DNA of 57,823 bases from positions 1 through 57,823 of the forward strand of contig JAFYAB010000047.1 in the NCBI GenBank assembly GCA_017540945.1, written 5' to 3'. Source of the DNA: Oscillospiraceae bacterium. GTDB taxonomy: Bacteria; Bacillota_A; Clostridia; Oscillospirales; Oscillospiraceae. Shown piece after piece: positions 15,815 through 24,982 of this stretch. The notes beneath the pieces were generated by a model, which was given only the letters and a program-made list of their open reading frames with translations, was not told the DNA's origin and did not search any database. The first letter of the stretch is position 1; each line of letters starts with the position of its first letter. A program made the translations under genes and the position numbers.

Positions 15815-17152
15815 TCAGCCCTCCAATGCGGGCCGCCCCGTGATGGTGGTGGTATAGCCGGAGCTGCCGACGGAATGCTTTGTCGTTTTCACGACGTACT
15901 TTCCATCCCACAGCCCGAATCCCTCCAGCTTCACGTTGAGCCCGGCGACGATCTCAGAGTTGCCCAGCAGCGTGAAGCTCACGGACCGCTCAAACTTGTT
16001 GTGGAGCCGCAGGCGCTTCTCTGCGAGACTTTTGGCCTCGCCGTAGTTAGACACTCGCGCCGTGACTTCGAGCTGCTGGTTCTTCTTGCTGTCGGCCTTG
16101 TAGTCCTCCACGTAGGCAATCGCCTCAATGCATTTCCCGGTCGCCGGGTTCGTGTACCGCACCCGGCAGGAGGCGTACTGCGTTTCGGCCTTCCCGGTCT
16201 TGAGCGTGGGCTTGCCGACATAGGAGCCGTCGCCGTACCGGATTGTCAGAACGGTGTCCCGCTTTTCATAGGCGGCCTGGTCGAAGAGGACAATGATGTT
16301 GTTCGTGACCTTCATGCTGACCCCGGCATCGTGGCAGAGGTTCTTCAGGAAGGTGATGTCCGGCGTCTGGTACTGCTCCCGCCGGGCGTAATAGGGATTG
16401 GTCGCGGACAGGTAGAGCAGGCCCATCCCGCCCTTGTCCGCGATCTCCTTTGCAATGCCGGAAAGGTAATACGCTTCCCAGCCCTTGGTCTTTTTCTGCT
16501 GCCGGATCGTAGAGGAATAAGGGATCGACGTGCCCTTGATGGTGACCTCGGAAGGACCCACGCCGCAGTTCAAACCGTCCAGTTCGAACTCTCCGCAGGA
16601 AAGCACGTTGTCCTTCCCGTCGCCGTGCCAGTTGCGCTGGACGATGACCGCGGAGATCTTCATGCCGGAAACGCCGGAAGAAGCGGAGCTCCCGGACGAT
16701 GACCCGGAAGCTCCGCTGACATACGCGATATAGCTGGCGCTGACGTAGGCGGTCTGGCCGCTGTACCGGATCTGCGCCCAGCCGTTGGAGATCGAATACA
16801 CCTGGATCTTCGTGCCGCAGACCAGAGCGCCCAGCTTTCGGTAGCCGGTGCCGGGGCCTGTGCGGACGTTGAGCCCGATTGCCGGAGTGACGCGATAGGT
16901 CGAAGTGCCGCCGGAGCTCCCGGAGCCGGTGGCCGCGGTGGTGGATGCGGCCTTCTGAACGATGTCGTTCAGCCACTTTTTCAGCCATTGGGCGTCCCGA
17001 TCCTGGAGCTTGATTTGCAGATCGTCGGCCTCGTCCTCCTCGTTGTCGGTGTACTCGATGCTCTTGATGTAGGGCTTGATGTCCTTGGTGATGTCCACGC
17101 CGGCGAAGTTGACCTGGATCTCTGCGCGGCGGGCAAGATTGACGTCACTCAT
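15815..17152 (-). CDS. D: Late control protein D-like tail hub with an SH3b insertion
   Basis: A 445-residue protein of the P2 gpD / T4 gp27 hub type. Residues 1-65 are the N-terminal barrel (INVNFAGVDITKDI-like). Residues 83-145 form a bacterial SH3 (SH3b) module (AIGLNVRTGPGTGYRKLG...GWAQIRYSGQTAYVS). Ser/Gly linkers flank it, then the hub resumes (about 163-445; HDAGVSMKVTNNIIVLFD, YEKRDTVLTI). The SH3b module probably binds cell-wall peptide. It overlaps gpX by four bases. Confidence 0.88.
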   Translation of the reverse strand: MSDVNLARRAEIQVNFAGVDITKDIKPYIKSIEYTDNEEDEADDLQIKLQDRDAQWLKKWLNDIVQKAASTTAATGSGSSGGTSTYRVTPAIGLNVRTGPGTGYRKLGALVCGTKIQVYSISNGWAQIRYSGQTAYVSASYIAYVSGASGSSSGSSASSGVSGMKISAVIVQRNWHGDGKDNVLSCGEFELDGLNCGVGPSEVTIKGTSIPYSSTIRQQKKTKGWEAYYLSGIAKEIADKGGMGLLYLSATNPYYARREQYQTPDITFLKNLCHDAGVSMKVTNNIIVLFDQAAYEKRDTVLTIRYGDGSYVGKPTLKTGKAETQYASCRVRYTNPATGKCIEAIAYVEDYKADSKKNQQLEVTARVSNYGEAKSLAEKRLRLHNKFERSVSFTLLGNSEIVAGLNVKLEGFGLWDGKYVVKTTKHSVGSSGYTTTITGRPALEG

Positions 17153-17358
17153 CCGGCCACCTTCTTCCAGGGCGGGAGAACGTCGGATTCATCCTCGCCG
17201 ATGTCGGGAATGTTCAGGACGATGCCCGCCGGGAAGGTGTAATAGTGGACGTGCCGGAGGTTGCTCTGCATGAGCGTCCCGGTGTGATCGGTGCTGCCCA
17301 TCTCAGTGTAAGCGATACCGTCCCACATGTCGCCCTGCTTCGTGGTGTAGGTCTTCAT
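17149..17358 (-). CDS. X: Tail protein X (LysM-like)
   Basis: A 69-residue gpX-like protein: YTTKQGDMWDGIAY is the LysM start and a C-terminal PAGIVLNIP strand follows. In P2-like phages gpX lies between tape measure and gpD and helps assemble the tail. The ATG at 17358 is preferred; a GTG is one codon upstream. It overlaps both neighbours by a few bases. Confidence 0.85.
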   Translation of the reverse strand: MKTYTTKQGDMWDGIAYTEMGSTDHTGTLMQSNLRHVHYYTFPAGIVLNIPDIGEDESDVLPPWKKVAG

Positions 17359-20300
17359 CACATGCGCCTCCTTACCATGTCCTCAGCCTCCTCGGCCAGC
17401 ATATCCCGGATCTGCCGCTTCATCTCCTCGTCGTGCTCGGCCAGCATGGCCCGGATCTCCGCGGAGTCGGAAGCTCCGGAGAGGTTGTACTGCGGGGCGA
17501 AGCTCACCTGGATAGACGCGCCGCCGGAGGGGGCTTGTGCCGCTTCCAGAGGATCGCGCCGCATGGCCTGGAGGAAGTCGCGGGTCTGGCTTGCGTCCCA
17601 CACGGATTCGCCGCCGTTGAACCAGCGGACCTCCGGGCCGTTCTCACCGACCAGGTGCCAGCCGGGCGTGGCGTTGTCCGTGCCGGAGGCGTAGCCTCTC
17701 TCGTTGCCCCGGTAGCTGTAGTAGTTGCGGTAATAGCTGCGGGTCAATGCGTTCGTGGCGGCGCTGGCCACGCTCTCATAGGCCCGCTGCACGGCGGGAA
17801 GCATATCGTTGGCGCCGTCGATGAAGCTCTGGAGCGTGGAGGTCGCCGCTGCATAGGCCTCGTCGGAGTAGTCCATGGCCTCCACGTCGGCGGCCAGCTC
17901 GGATTGGATCTCGGCCATGTTCTCGGAGTAGTTTGTCACCAGGTCGCCGAGGCTCTGGGCGGCTTCGTCCTGGGCGGTCTTGTTCGCCTGCCAGGCCTCC
18001 ACCATTTCCTGGATCTTCTCCGGGTGGCCGGAGTTGGCGGCCTCGGCCATGCCAGCGATCATGTTCACGCTGTCCGCGGAGCCGTCGCCGAACTCGGCAA
18101 CCATCCCGGACAGACCCTCGATCTCGCCGGAGTAGCCGAGAAGCGTCTGAATGTTGGTGTTGTAATCGGACCAGTATTTCGCCTGGTTCTGAAGGCTGGT
18201 AGTGACGTCATCGACGCTCTTTGCGCTGACCTCGGCCACATCGTCCCAGAGCTTGTACTGTCCTGTGATGGAGTCGTAGGCCGCCTGGTAGGCCAGACCG
18301 TAAGCCTCGGTGAGCGTTTCGATGCGCTCCGTGTAGGAGCCCACGATGTTCGCAACGGCGTCAACGGCCGCAGCCCGTTCCTCCTCTGCTGCGGTAGCCT
18401 CAGCTACGGTCTCGCCGTAGCTGGTCATACGATCTTCGAGCTCGGCGGTCATGCGCTCGTTTTCAGCGAGTTTGTCAGCGCTCTCTTGGTATTCGGCGTT
18501 TAGCTCGTCCAAGTGCTTCTTAGCTGCGAAGTATGCCTCCGATAGTTGGTAGGCTGTCCAGTCAGTATGCTCGTCGCTGCTGGTGTCCTCGTGCGCTTCA
18601 TACGCGGCTTTTGCTTCCTCGTAAATCTTCCGATACTCTTCGACGTTCTTTCTTGCTTGCTCAAGGTCAGCTTCGAGTTCTGGGTGCGCCGCAACCTTTT
18701 CGAGATAAGTTTGAAGGTCAAGCTCGTTTCGTTTTGCTGCGGCTGCTGCTTCGGCCATTTCGTGGAGCTGTTCAGCCGTCACGTTTAGCTGGCCGGTATT
18801 GACGTCGAAGGCAAGCCCGGCCTCGGGCATACGCTTATTGATCTCGTCGATGACGGCCTGGAGGATCTGCAGTTCACCGTAGGAGAGCTCCGTTTTGTTG
18901 GACAGCTCCATGAGCTTAAAGATCAGAGAGTCCATGCTCTGGGCTTCCTTGTCGATGCCAGCAGCCGCCTCGTTATAGCGAGCTGTTGAAGCGTCCTGCT
19001 CCTCCATCAACTTGTCGTGCTGCGCCTTCCATTCGCCCATGGTCTGCCGGTTTTCCTCGAAGGCGGCGGTTGCCTCGTCCAGCTTGTTCTTGAGCAGGAT
19101 CGCGTTTGCAGAGGTCTCACCCTCGGCCTCGCACACCTGGTCGTATTCCTCCTGGAGCCGTTCCATTTCTTCCCGCTGCTCCTGGCTCGCGCCGGTCAGC
19201 ATGTTCATGGGATCTGTGGCGTCCTCGGCAGTGGTGATTAGGACGGCGATTGCGGTATAGAGGGCGACAAAGGCCATCGTCGCAAGGACGATCGGGTTGA
19301 TGGACATGACCGCATTCAGCGCGATCATGGCAACCTTCGCGGCAATGATCGCGGCAGTGAAGACGCCGATCACAGCGGCGCCGGCAGCGACAGCCTTCAC
19401 CACGTTCGGGTGTTCCTTGACAAAGGTGGTCAGGCTCCCGAGGATATCAGCGCCGATCTTGTAGAGCTTCGTCAGCATCGGCGTGAACTGCCTGCCGATC
19501 TCGATTTCCAGACCTTCCAGAGCAGACTTCGCAATGGTCATCTGACCGTTGAGATTGTCCATTTTGATGTCGGCCATCTTCTGAGCGGCGCCGGCGCTGT
19601 TGTTCACAGCGTCGGTCAGCTTATTATAGTCCTCGGTGGTGGAGTTCAGGATCGCCAGCAGCCCGGCATAGCCGCGCTGGCCCGCAATGTTGATGGCGTT
19701 GTGGACCTTCTCGGCCTCGGTCATCTGGTCGAAGTAGTACCGCAGGGTATCCATCGAGGAGGAGAGATCCTGCATTGAGCCGTCCGAATTGACGAACTCC
19801 ACATTCAGATCCCCGAAGGCGGCGGCGGTCAGATCCACGCCGCCCAGGATACCGTTGAAGATGTTCTTCAAGGTCGTGCCGGCCTGGCTGGCCTTAATGC
19901 CGCTGTTGGCCATGAGGCCGATTGCAACGGCAACATCCTCCACGGAGTAGCCCAGGGCGCCGGCGACGGGTGCGGCATACTTGAAGGTTTCGCCCATCAT
20001 GCCGACGTTGGTGTTGGCGTTGGCTGCCGTCTGCGCCAGAATATCCGCGAAGCGCCCGGTGTCTGAGGCTTTCAGCCCGAAGGCAGTCAGCGCGTCGGTC
20101 ACAATGTCGGAGACGGTACCCAGGTCCTCTCCGGAGGCCGCGGCCAGGGCAAGCACGGAATCCATACCCGCCAGCATGTCCTCGGTCTTCCAGCCGGCCA
20201 TGGCCATGTACTCCATGCCCTCGCCGACCTGCTGGGCCGTGAAGGCTGTGGCTGCGCCGAGATCCTTCGCACGCTCGGCAAGCGCCAGGATTTCCTCGGC

Positions 20301-20945
20301 GTCGGCTCCGGAGATTGCCTCGACCGTAGACATTTGGGATTCAAAGTCCGCTGCCACGGTGACGCATTCGGAGAAAGCATTGTAGATCTCCTTCAGCATC
20401 TTCGTGATGCCGGCAGCAGCCAGCATCGTCGCAATGGCGTCAACGGATTGGGCGCCCTTGTCTCCGAATTCCTTGGCCTCGTCGCCGGCACCGTCGAAGC
20501 TGGCCTGGAGCTGCTTCAGCTCGTTCTTCAGCCGCTCGCTCTCCTTGTCCAGCTCAGTGGTATCGACACCGGCCTCCTGCAGCCGGCGCTTGTACTCGTC
20601 CAGCTTGGCGATCTGGTCATTGTAGGCCTTGGTGGTCTTGTCGATCTGCGCCTTCTTGGCCAGCAGCTTGTTCTCCAGGTCAGAGGAGTAGGTGCCGGTC
20701 TCCTGCATCTCCTTCTGGATGTTGTCATACTGCTGCTGGAGCAGCGCCAGCTTGTCCTTGGTGTTCTCCACCGCCGTCTGCTGGCGCTGATAGGCCGAAA
20801 TGTCGTTGGCCGTAGCGGACAGGTTCCGGTACTCCTGGTTGAACTTCAGGAGCTCGGACTGCGCGGCCTTCAAGGTGCTGCTGTATTGGCTCCCCAGCTT
20901 GGCGTTGAGCTGGAACAGCATCTCGTATTGTCTCTGGCTTGCCAT
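17358..20945 (-). CDS. Tail tape measure protein
   Basis: A 1195-residue protein that sets tail length and fills the tube. N-terminal coiled coil at about 5-150 (KLALLQQQYDNIQKEM). The TIGR01760-type core lies at about 195-365 (FESQMSTVEAISGADAEE, MAMAGWKTEDMLAGMD, GIKASQAGTTLKNIFNG). Hydrophobic segments lie at about 515-575 (VVKAVAAGAAVIGVF, IVLATMAFVALYTAIAVL), then long coiled coil to about 960. Length predicts a tail of roughly 180 nm by the usual 1.5 angstrom per residue rule. Codons in 18450-18790 are AT-richer than the flanks. Confidence 0.95.
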   Translation of the reverse strand: MASQRQYEMLFQLNAKLGSQYSSTLKAAQSELLKFNQEYRNLSATANDISAYQRQQTAVENTKDKLALLQQQYDNIQKEMQETGTYSSDLENKLLAKKAQIDKTTKAYNDQIAKLDEYKRRLQEAGVDTTELDKESERLKNELKQLQASFDGAGDEAKEFGDKGAQSVDAIATMLAAAGITKMLKEIYNAFSECVTVAADFESQMSTVEAISGADAEEILALAERAKDLGAATAFTAQQVGEGMEYMAMAGWKTEDMLAGMDSVLALAAASGEDLGTVSDIVTDALTAFGLKASDTGRFADILAQTAANANTNVGMMGETFKYAAPVAGALGYSVEDVAVAIGLMANSGIKASQAGTTLKNIFNGILGGVDLTAAAFGDLNVEFVNSDGSMQDLSSSMDTLRYYFDQMTEAEKVHNAINIAGQRGYAGLLAILNSTTEDYNKLTDAVNNSAGAAQKMADIKMDNLNGQMTIAKSALEGLEIEIGRQFTPMLTKLYKIGADILGSLTTFVKEHPNVVKAVAAGAAVIGVFTAAIIAAKVAMIALNAVMSINPIVLATMAFVALYTAIAVLITTAEDATDPMNMLTGASQEQREEMERLQEEYDQVCEAEGETSANAILLKNKLDEATAAFEENRQTMGEWKAQHDKLMEEQDASTARYNEAAAGIDKEAQSMDSLIFKLMELSNKTELSYGELQILQAVIDEINKRMPEAGLAFDVNTGQLNVTAEQLHEMAEAAAAAKRNELDLQTYLEKVAAHPELEADLEQARKNVEEYRKIYEEAKAAYEAHEDTSSDEHTDWTAYQLSEAYFAAKKHLDELNAEYQESADKLAENERMTAELEDRMTSYGETVAEATAAEEERAAAVDAVANIVGSYTERIETLTEAYGLAYQAAYDSITGQYKLWDDVAEVSAKSVDDVTTSLQNQAKYWSDYNTNIQTLLGYSGEIEGLSGMVAEFGDGSADSVNMIAGMAEAANSGHPEKIQEMVEAWQANKTAQDEAAQSLGDLVTNYSENMAEIQSELAADVEAMDYSDEAYAAATSTLQSFIDGANDMLPAVQRAYESVASAATNALTRSYYRNYYSYRGNERGYASGTDNATPGWHLVGENGPEVRWFNGGESVWDASQTRDFLQAMRRDPLEAAQAPSGGASIQVSFAPQYNLSGASDSAEIRAMLAEHDEEMKRQIRDMLAEEAEDMVRRRM

Positions 20946-20958
20946 GTAGCACCTCCTG

Positions 20959-21494
20959 TTACTGTTTCTTGCTTTCCTCTATGAGCTCGTTGTTCGTCCC
21001 GATCCAGTCATGGATCTGGACAAACGGCACGTCCAGCCAGAACGGCAGCGGCGTGTAGGTGTTCTTCGCCAGGATCATGCAGGTCCGACGCACCCACGCG
21101 CCGCCGTCATCCCACTGGACGCCGAGACTTAGAAAAAACGCCGGGAAACGCCGGTGATCTTGTTGTAGTCCTTGACCGGCATCACGTCGAAGACGTCATG
21201 GCTGATGCCTTCGTCAGTGCAGGCCCGGGCGCACATCCGCACCAGGTAGCCGCCGTCGAAGCTCTTGAGCACGACAGGCAGCCCGGAGGCGCGGAGCTCA
21301 GCCTCCACCGCCAGGGAGTCCTTGCCGGTCAGGCTGTCGAAATCGAAGGACAGCTCCGTGATGGTCCGGCCCTCGTAATCGAAGGGCCTGGAAAACTTAT
21401 GGGTGTAGACGCCGCTGTCGGTGGACTCCTCCATGATGGCGGCCTCGCTGCCGACCACATCCTCGGCGTTGATGATTTCCTTTTCCTTTGCCAT
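20959..21494 (-). CDS. Tail assembly chaperone, -1 frameshift extended form (E+E'-like)
   Basis: The short product ends GVSRRFF-stop. The slippery heptamer T TTT TTC (complement of 21132-21138) sits immediately before that TAA. Slipping back one base joins frame -1, which continues LSLGVQWDDGGAWVRRT to a stop at 20959, adding about 59 residues. This gives about 180 residues. The layout copies the E/E' (or G/GT) chaperones of long-tailed phages, placed between major tail tube and tape measure, which need both forms in a set ratio. Frameshift efficiency cannot be read from sequence. Confidence 0.8.
21129..21494 (-). CDS. Tail assembly chaperone, short form (gpE-like)
   Basis: A 121-residue acidic protein (MAKEKEIINAEDVV...) translated to the in-frame stop; the gpE-like pattern is KFSRPFDYEGRTITELSFDF, where beta strands precede a helical part. 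It covers the growing tape measure during tail assembly and is absent from the virion in known phages. It starts after AAGGAGCTAACTACC. Confidence 0.85.
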   Translation of the reverse strand: MAKEKEIINAEDVVGSEAAIMEESTDSGVYTHKFSRPFDYEGRTITELSFDFDSLTGKDSLAVEAELRASGLPVVLKSFDGGYLVRMCARACTDEGISHDVFDVMPVKDYNKITGVSRRFF

Positions 21495-21576
21495 GGTAGT
21501 TAGCTCCTTTCAGTCAGATAGCATGACACCCGGAGCGGAAGGCCCGCCCCGGGTGTGTCTTCGTGTTCTTGCGTGC

Positions 21577-22110
21577 TTACTTGCCCAGGGCCTTGCGGAC
21601 CTCGGCCAGATAGTCAACGCCGTCGATGATGCAGATGAAATTGATCGGGTCAATCTCGATCCACACCTTGTTGTCCACGACGGCCTTCCAGTACCGGACG
21701 GCGTACTCGCCGGAGGGATCGGCGGTGCTGGCAGGGGCAATGTTGCCGCCGGACAGGCTCTTCGGCATCATCCGGAAGGTGTGCTTCACCGCCTGGATCT
21801 GGGTGGCGGCCTTGATGGGGCTCTCCTGCTGCTGGGCCACCCGCAGGGTGACGCTGTGCATCCGGGGAGAGCACAGGCGCAGGGCCTGATCGTTGTGCTG
21901 CCGGAAGTTCATGGTCAGGGTCATGGCGTCAACCATGCCGGCCAGAACGGCCTCGATGTTGCCGCCGATGCCGGAACCGTTGAGCTGCTGGGTCAGCCAG
22001 GTCAGGCTGGGAAGGGTGACGGAAGCGATGCCCAGGTACTCGGTCAGATCCTCGAAGACGGAGAAGTTGACGGTAGCCTGGTCGATCGCGCCCTTAGTCT
22101 GCTTTCTCAT
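21577..22110 (-). CDS. FII: Major tail tube protein FII
   Basis: A 177-residue protein with the P2 FII pattern: N-terminal VFEDLTEYLGIASVTLP, a central VDAMTLTMNFRQ, and C-terminal IDPINFICIIDGVDYLAEVR. It polymerises into the inner tube under the sheath. It follows the sheath gene with a 13-base gap. Confidence 0.92.
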   Translation of the reverse strand: MRKQTKGAIDQATVNFSVFEDLTEYLGIASVTLPSLTWLTQQLNGSGIGGNIEAVLAGMVDAMTLTMNFRQHNDQALRLCSPRMHSVTLRVAQQQESPIKAATQIQAVKHTFRMMPKSLSGGNIAPASTADPSGEYAVRYWKAVVDNKVWIEIDPINFICIIDGVDYLAEVRKALGK

Positions 22111-22123
22111 AGTCGTTACCTCC

Positions 22124-23545
22124 TTACGCGCTGAACGCAGCGGTCACGTAGTCCGCGTCGTATTCCATCACGAACTCGATCTCCTGCACGGCAGAAGGCG
22201 GGGTGAGGAACATGTGGAAGCGGCAGATGCCCTGCATGAGGTCGCTTAGGGCGTTCTCGTCCTCCTGGTACTCGATGCGGCCGCCCAGGAGGTAGCCGGC
22301 GCCGGACAGTCCGTTGAGCCAGGCGTTCAGATCGTCGATGATGGCGTCGATCAGACGGCGGGTCATGGGCTTGTCGAGGCGGCTCCAGCAGGTGCGGATG
22401 ACGGTGTTGTTGGCCCAGCCGAACATCCGCTTGACGCTGATCTCTGCGTCCTTGGGGTCCTTGGTGGCGGGATAGGCAGCGGTGAAGTTGCCCCAGGCCA
22501 CGAAGCCGCCCAGGAAGTTCAGACAGGTCACGATGCCGGCAGCGTTCAGCTGCACGGCCTGGGCGTGGGACAGGGTGACCTCGGTGCCGTTGGCCAGGAT
22601 CATGCTGTCGCAGCGCAGGCTCTTGTTGGAGGGGGACTCCACCGGGCAATCGTCGTTGGAGGCGTCCACCTGGGCCATGAGGCCCGCGAGCTGGGTGGAC
22701 AGGTGGAACTTCTTGTCCTCCAGGCCCACCATAGGCCAGCACAGGATCTCGGTCTCGGTGTGGGCCGCGCCCAGCTTGGCGGTGATGGCCGCGTCGTAGG
22801 CGGTCACGGTGGAGCAGTTCATGTCGATCAGCGCGATCGCCTTGAACATGCCGTTGATGCTCTCGGCCTTCGTGGCCATGGCGGCGGCGACGGTGGCGTC
22901 CTCGGAGTAGCCGGGGGCCAGGATGATGTCGGGGATCACGCCCAGGGAGGTGGAGCAGAGCTCGATCGCCTCCATGCCGGCCACGACAGCGGAGGCGGTC
23001 ACGGAGGCCGCGGTCACAGCGTCATAGGCAACGCTCAGCTCAGTGGCGTTGTAGATGCTGCCGTCGGACAGCAGCTCGATCACCAGCTCGCCGGCGTCGG
23101 CGTCGTAGAACAGGGCGTAGTCCTCGTCCTTGGCGTAGGCGGTGCCCTGGCCGCCGGAGGCCTTCACCACCACGGAGCTCAGGATCGCCTCCTGGGGAAG
23201 CTTGATCTGATGGGACGCCACGGCCTTGTCGGCGGCGGCGACGGCGCTCTTGTGGGAAGCGGGGTTCAGCAGATTGCAGACGATGACGGGCTGGACGCCG
23301 AACAGCTTGAAGTGGCTGTAGGCCACCTCGCACAGAGGGTACTTGTCCCAGTCATCGGAGTAGCCGAACTTCTCCACAAATTCCTCCCAGCTGGTGACCA
23401 GGGTGGGAACGCCGACAGCGGCGGGAGAAGCGGCGGACTGTACGGGGGCGGCGCCGATGGCGAAGGCGACGCCGCTCTCGGAGGGAGTCGGGACAGCAAC
23501 GGCAGTGGCCGTCTCATTGGCGTAAACGCCATGCTTGTAAGGCAT
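22124..23545 (-). CDS. FI: Contractile tail sheath protein FI
   Basis: A 473-residue sheath protein. The N-terminus (MPYKHGVYANETATAV) and GWANNTVIRTCWSRLDKPMTRRLIDAIIDD (about 376-405, shown here in part) match the conserved C-terminal sheath handshake region. Its contraction drives the tube into the host. Start at 23545 with AAGGAGG upstream. This gene makes the phage a myovirus. Confidence 0.95.
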   Translation of the reverse strand: MPYKHGVYANETATAVAVPTPSESGVAFAIGAAPVQSAASPAAVGVPTLVTSWEEFVEKFGYSDDWDKYPLCEVAYSHFKLFGVQPVIVCNLLNPASHKSAVAAADKAVASHQIKLPQEAILSSVVVKASGGQGTAYAKDEDYALFYDADAGELVIELLSDGSIYNATELSVAYDAVTAASVTASAVVAGMEAIELCSTSLGVIPDIILAPGYSEDATVAAAMATKAESINGMFKAIALIDMNCSTVTAYDAAITAKLGAAHTETEILCWPMVGLEDKKFHLSTQLAGLMAQVDASNDDCPVESPSNKSLRCDSMILANGTEVTLSHAQAVQLNAAGIVTCLNFLGGFVAWGNFTAAYPATKDPKDAEISVKRMFGWANNTVIRTCWSRLDKPMTRRLIDAIIDDLNAWLNGLSGAGYLLGGRIEYQEDENALSDLMQGICRFHMFLTPPSAVQEIEFVMEYDADYVTAAFSA

Positions 23546-23557
23546 AATGAAACCTCC

Positions 23558-23842
23558 TTATTTCTGGCCTTTGGCCAGCTTGTGATAGCGGTTGTAGAGC
23601 AGCGTTCCGGCGGTGCGGACCTGGGTGCGGGCCGTGGGCAGCTCCTCGCCGGTGACCAGCAGCCCGGCAATGCCGGGGTAATCAGCAGCGGCGGGAACCA
23701 GGGAGGCCAGCACGTCCTCCTTCGTGCCGGAGAAGATCTGCCCCTTCTGAATGATGCCGCGGATGGTCGGACCCAGGTAGACGCAGATCGGCGTCTCCTT
23801 GACCGGATTCTCCACGGGCTTGATCCGTTTCTTTACAGACAT
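23558..23842 (-). CDS. Hypothetical neck/tail protein before the sheath gene
   Basis: A 94-residue protein (MSVKKRIKPVENPVKETP), with GIIQKGQIFSGTKEDV in the middle. Similar small proteins precede sheath genes in Mu- and P2-like phages, where their role is unclear. It overlaps the upstream gene by ten bases and ends 12 bases before the sheath start. Confidence 0.7.
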   Translation of the reverse strand: MSVKKRIKPVENPVKETPICVYLGPTIRGIIQKGQIFSGTKEDVLASLVPAAADYPGIAGLLVTGEELPTARTQVRTAGTLLYNRYHKLAKGQK

Positions 23843-24327
23843 TGCAGGACATCCTCTCTTTCAATGGGCGGGAGCTGCCAGGTGGAGACCATCTCCCCGG
23901 CGTAGTACGGGGCCTTGATGCCGTCGTACACGTCGCAGGAGAGGCCGTCGGTCAGATCCAGCGTGTACAGATCGCCGATGACAACCTGTTTCAGCAGGGC
24001 GATTCGGACGCGCTCCATGAGATTGAGCAGCATCAGCTCGCCCTCGGGCTCGTCCTTGGAGTAGACCGCGAAGGTCATGCGGATCACGGCGGTGGATTCC
24101 AGATCGGTCCCTTCCTTCTGCACATCGTCCCCGTGGATCACGCGGACCAGGATGTACGGAGTCAGCTTGGCCGTGTCTGCGCCATTCGGCAGACGCATCT
24201 GGTGGATCGCGGCCGCACGGTACCCCTGCTCAGTGTCGCCCTTCTGCAGTGCCGTCGGCATGATCAGGTCCTTCGTCGCGTTCTCCAGGAACGCACAAAG
24301 GCAGCGCAGCAAATCAGATCGTGTCAC
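23833..24327 (-). CDS. Probable tail terminator / tail completion protein
   Basis: A 164-residue protein with a mixed alpha/beta pattern (LTPYILVRVIHGDDV, MTFAVYSKDEPEGELMLLNL). Size, fold and place between the gpZ-like gene and the sheath fit a tail terminator. A GTG at 24327 has GGAGG five bases upstream and overlaps the stop of the upstream gene. The function is inferred from gene order. Confidence 0.65.
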   Translation of the reverse strand: MTRSDLLRCLCAFLENATKDLIMPTALQKGDTEQGYRAAAIHQMRLPNGADTAKLTPYILVRVIHGDDVQKEGTDLESTAVIRMTFAVYSKDEPEGELMLLNLMERVRIALLKQVVIGDLYTLDLTDGLSCDVYDGIKAPYYAGEMVSTWQLPPIEREDVLQCL

Positions 24328-24331
24328 GGTC

Positions 24332-24982
24332 TCACCTCCAGCCATTCAGAAACGCATCAACCTCGTGGGTCATGCGCTTGTCGAATTCCAGCTCCGCGTC
24401 GTTGCTCAGCGCCTCGATGACTTCATCGTTGCCGATCATCTGCGGGACGGAGGAGCCCATCAGCTCCCGGAGCTCGTCTGCCCCGGAAGCAGTCACGCCG
24501 CCGGTGCGCTCGAAGATGCCGACGTGCCCGGAGCGGAACCGGGCCACGAAGGCGTCCTGGAATTTTGTCGGGGCGGTGCCGCGGAGCTGGTGGCCGGCAG
24601 CGGCCACGCCGGGGCTGGCCATGCGCCAGCCCGTGGAAGTGTGGACCGGCACGAGCTGAGACTGGTCGTAGGTCGGCCCGGCGGGAGAAGCGCCGTCGTA
24701 GCGGTGCAGCGGGATCTTGCTGCCCCGGAACAGGATGGAGGCGTCCATCCCGTCCCCGGGGCTGTAGGAATAGCTGATCCGCACGTTCTGCTCCAGCCGG
24801 AGGTTGGCCGCGGAGATCGCGTACCGCTCCCGGATGCGCTTGGAGCTCTGGGACCGGACCTTCTGTGCGGCCCGGCTGACGGAGCTCCGCAGGGCCTTGT
24901 CAATGGCCCCCGGGATGCCAGCCAGCAGGAGCTCGGCCCGCTCCACGCTCTGCTTGCCGACCTGCTCAATGGAAATCTTCAC
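24332..24982 (-). CDS. Minor tail protein Z-like
   Basis: A 216-residue basic protein resembling prophage gpZ-type minor tail proteins: long N-terminal helices (SVSRAAQKVRSQSSKRIRER), then a beta region (GSKIPLHRYDGASP) and a helical C-terminus. It sits in the head-tail joining block between the connector and terminator genes. It overlaps the upstream gene by four bases. Confidence 0.7.
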   Translation of the reverse strand: MKISIEQVGKQSVERAELLLAGIPGAIDKALRSSVSRAAQKVRSQSSKRIRERYAISAANLRLEQNVRISYSYSPGDGMDASILFRGSKIPLHRYDGASPAGPTYDQSQLVPVHTSTGWRMASPGVAAAGHQLRGTAPTKFQDAFVARFRSGHVGIFERTGGVTASGADELRELMGSSVPQMIGNDEVIEALSNDAELEFDKRMTHEVDAFLNGWR

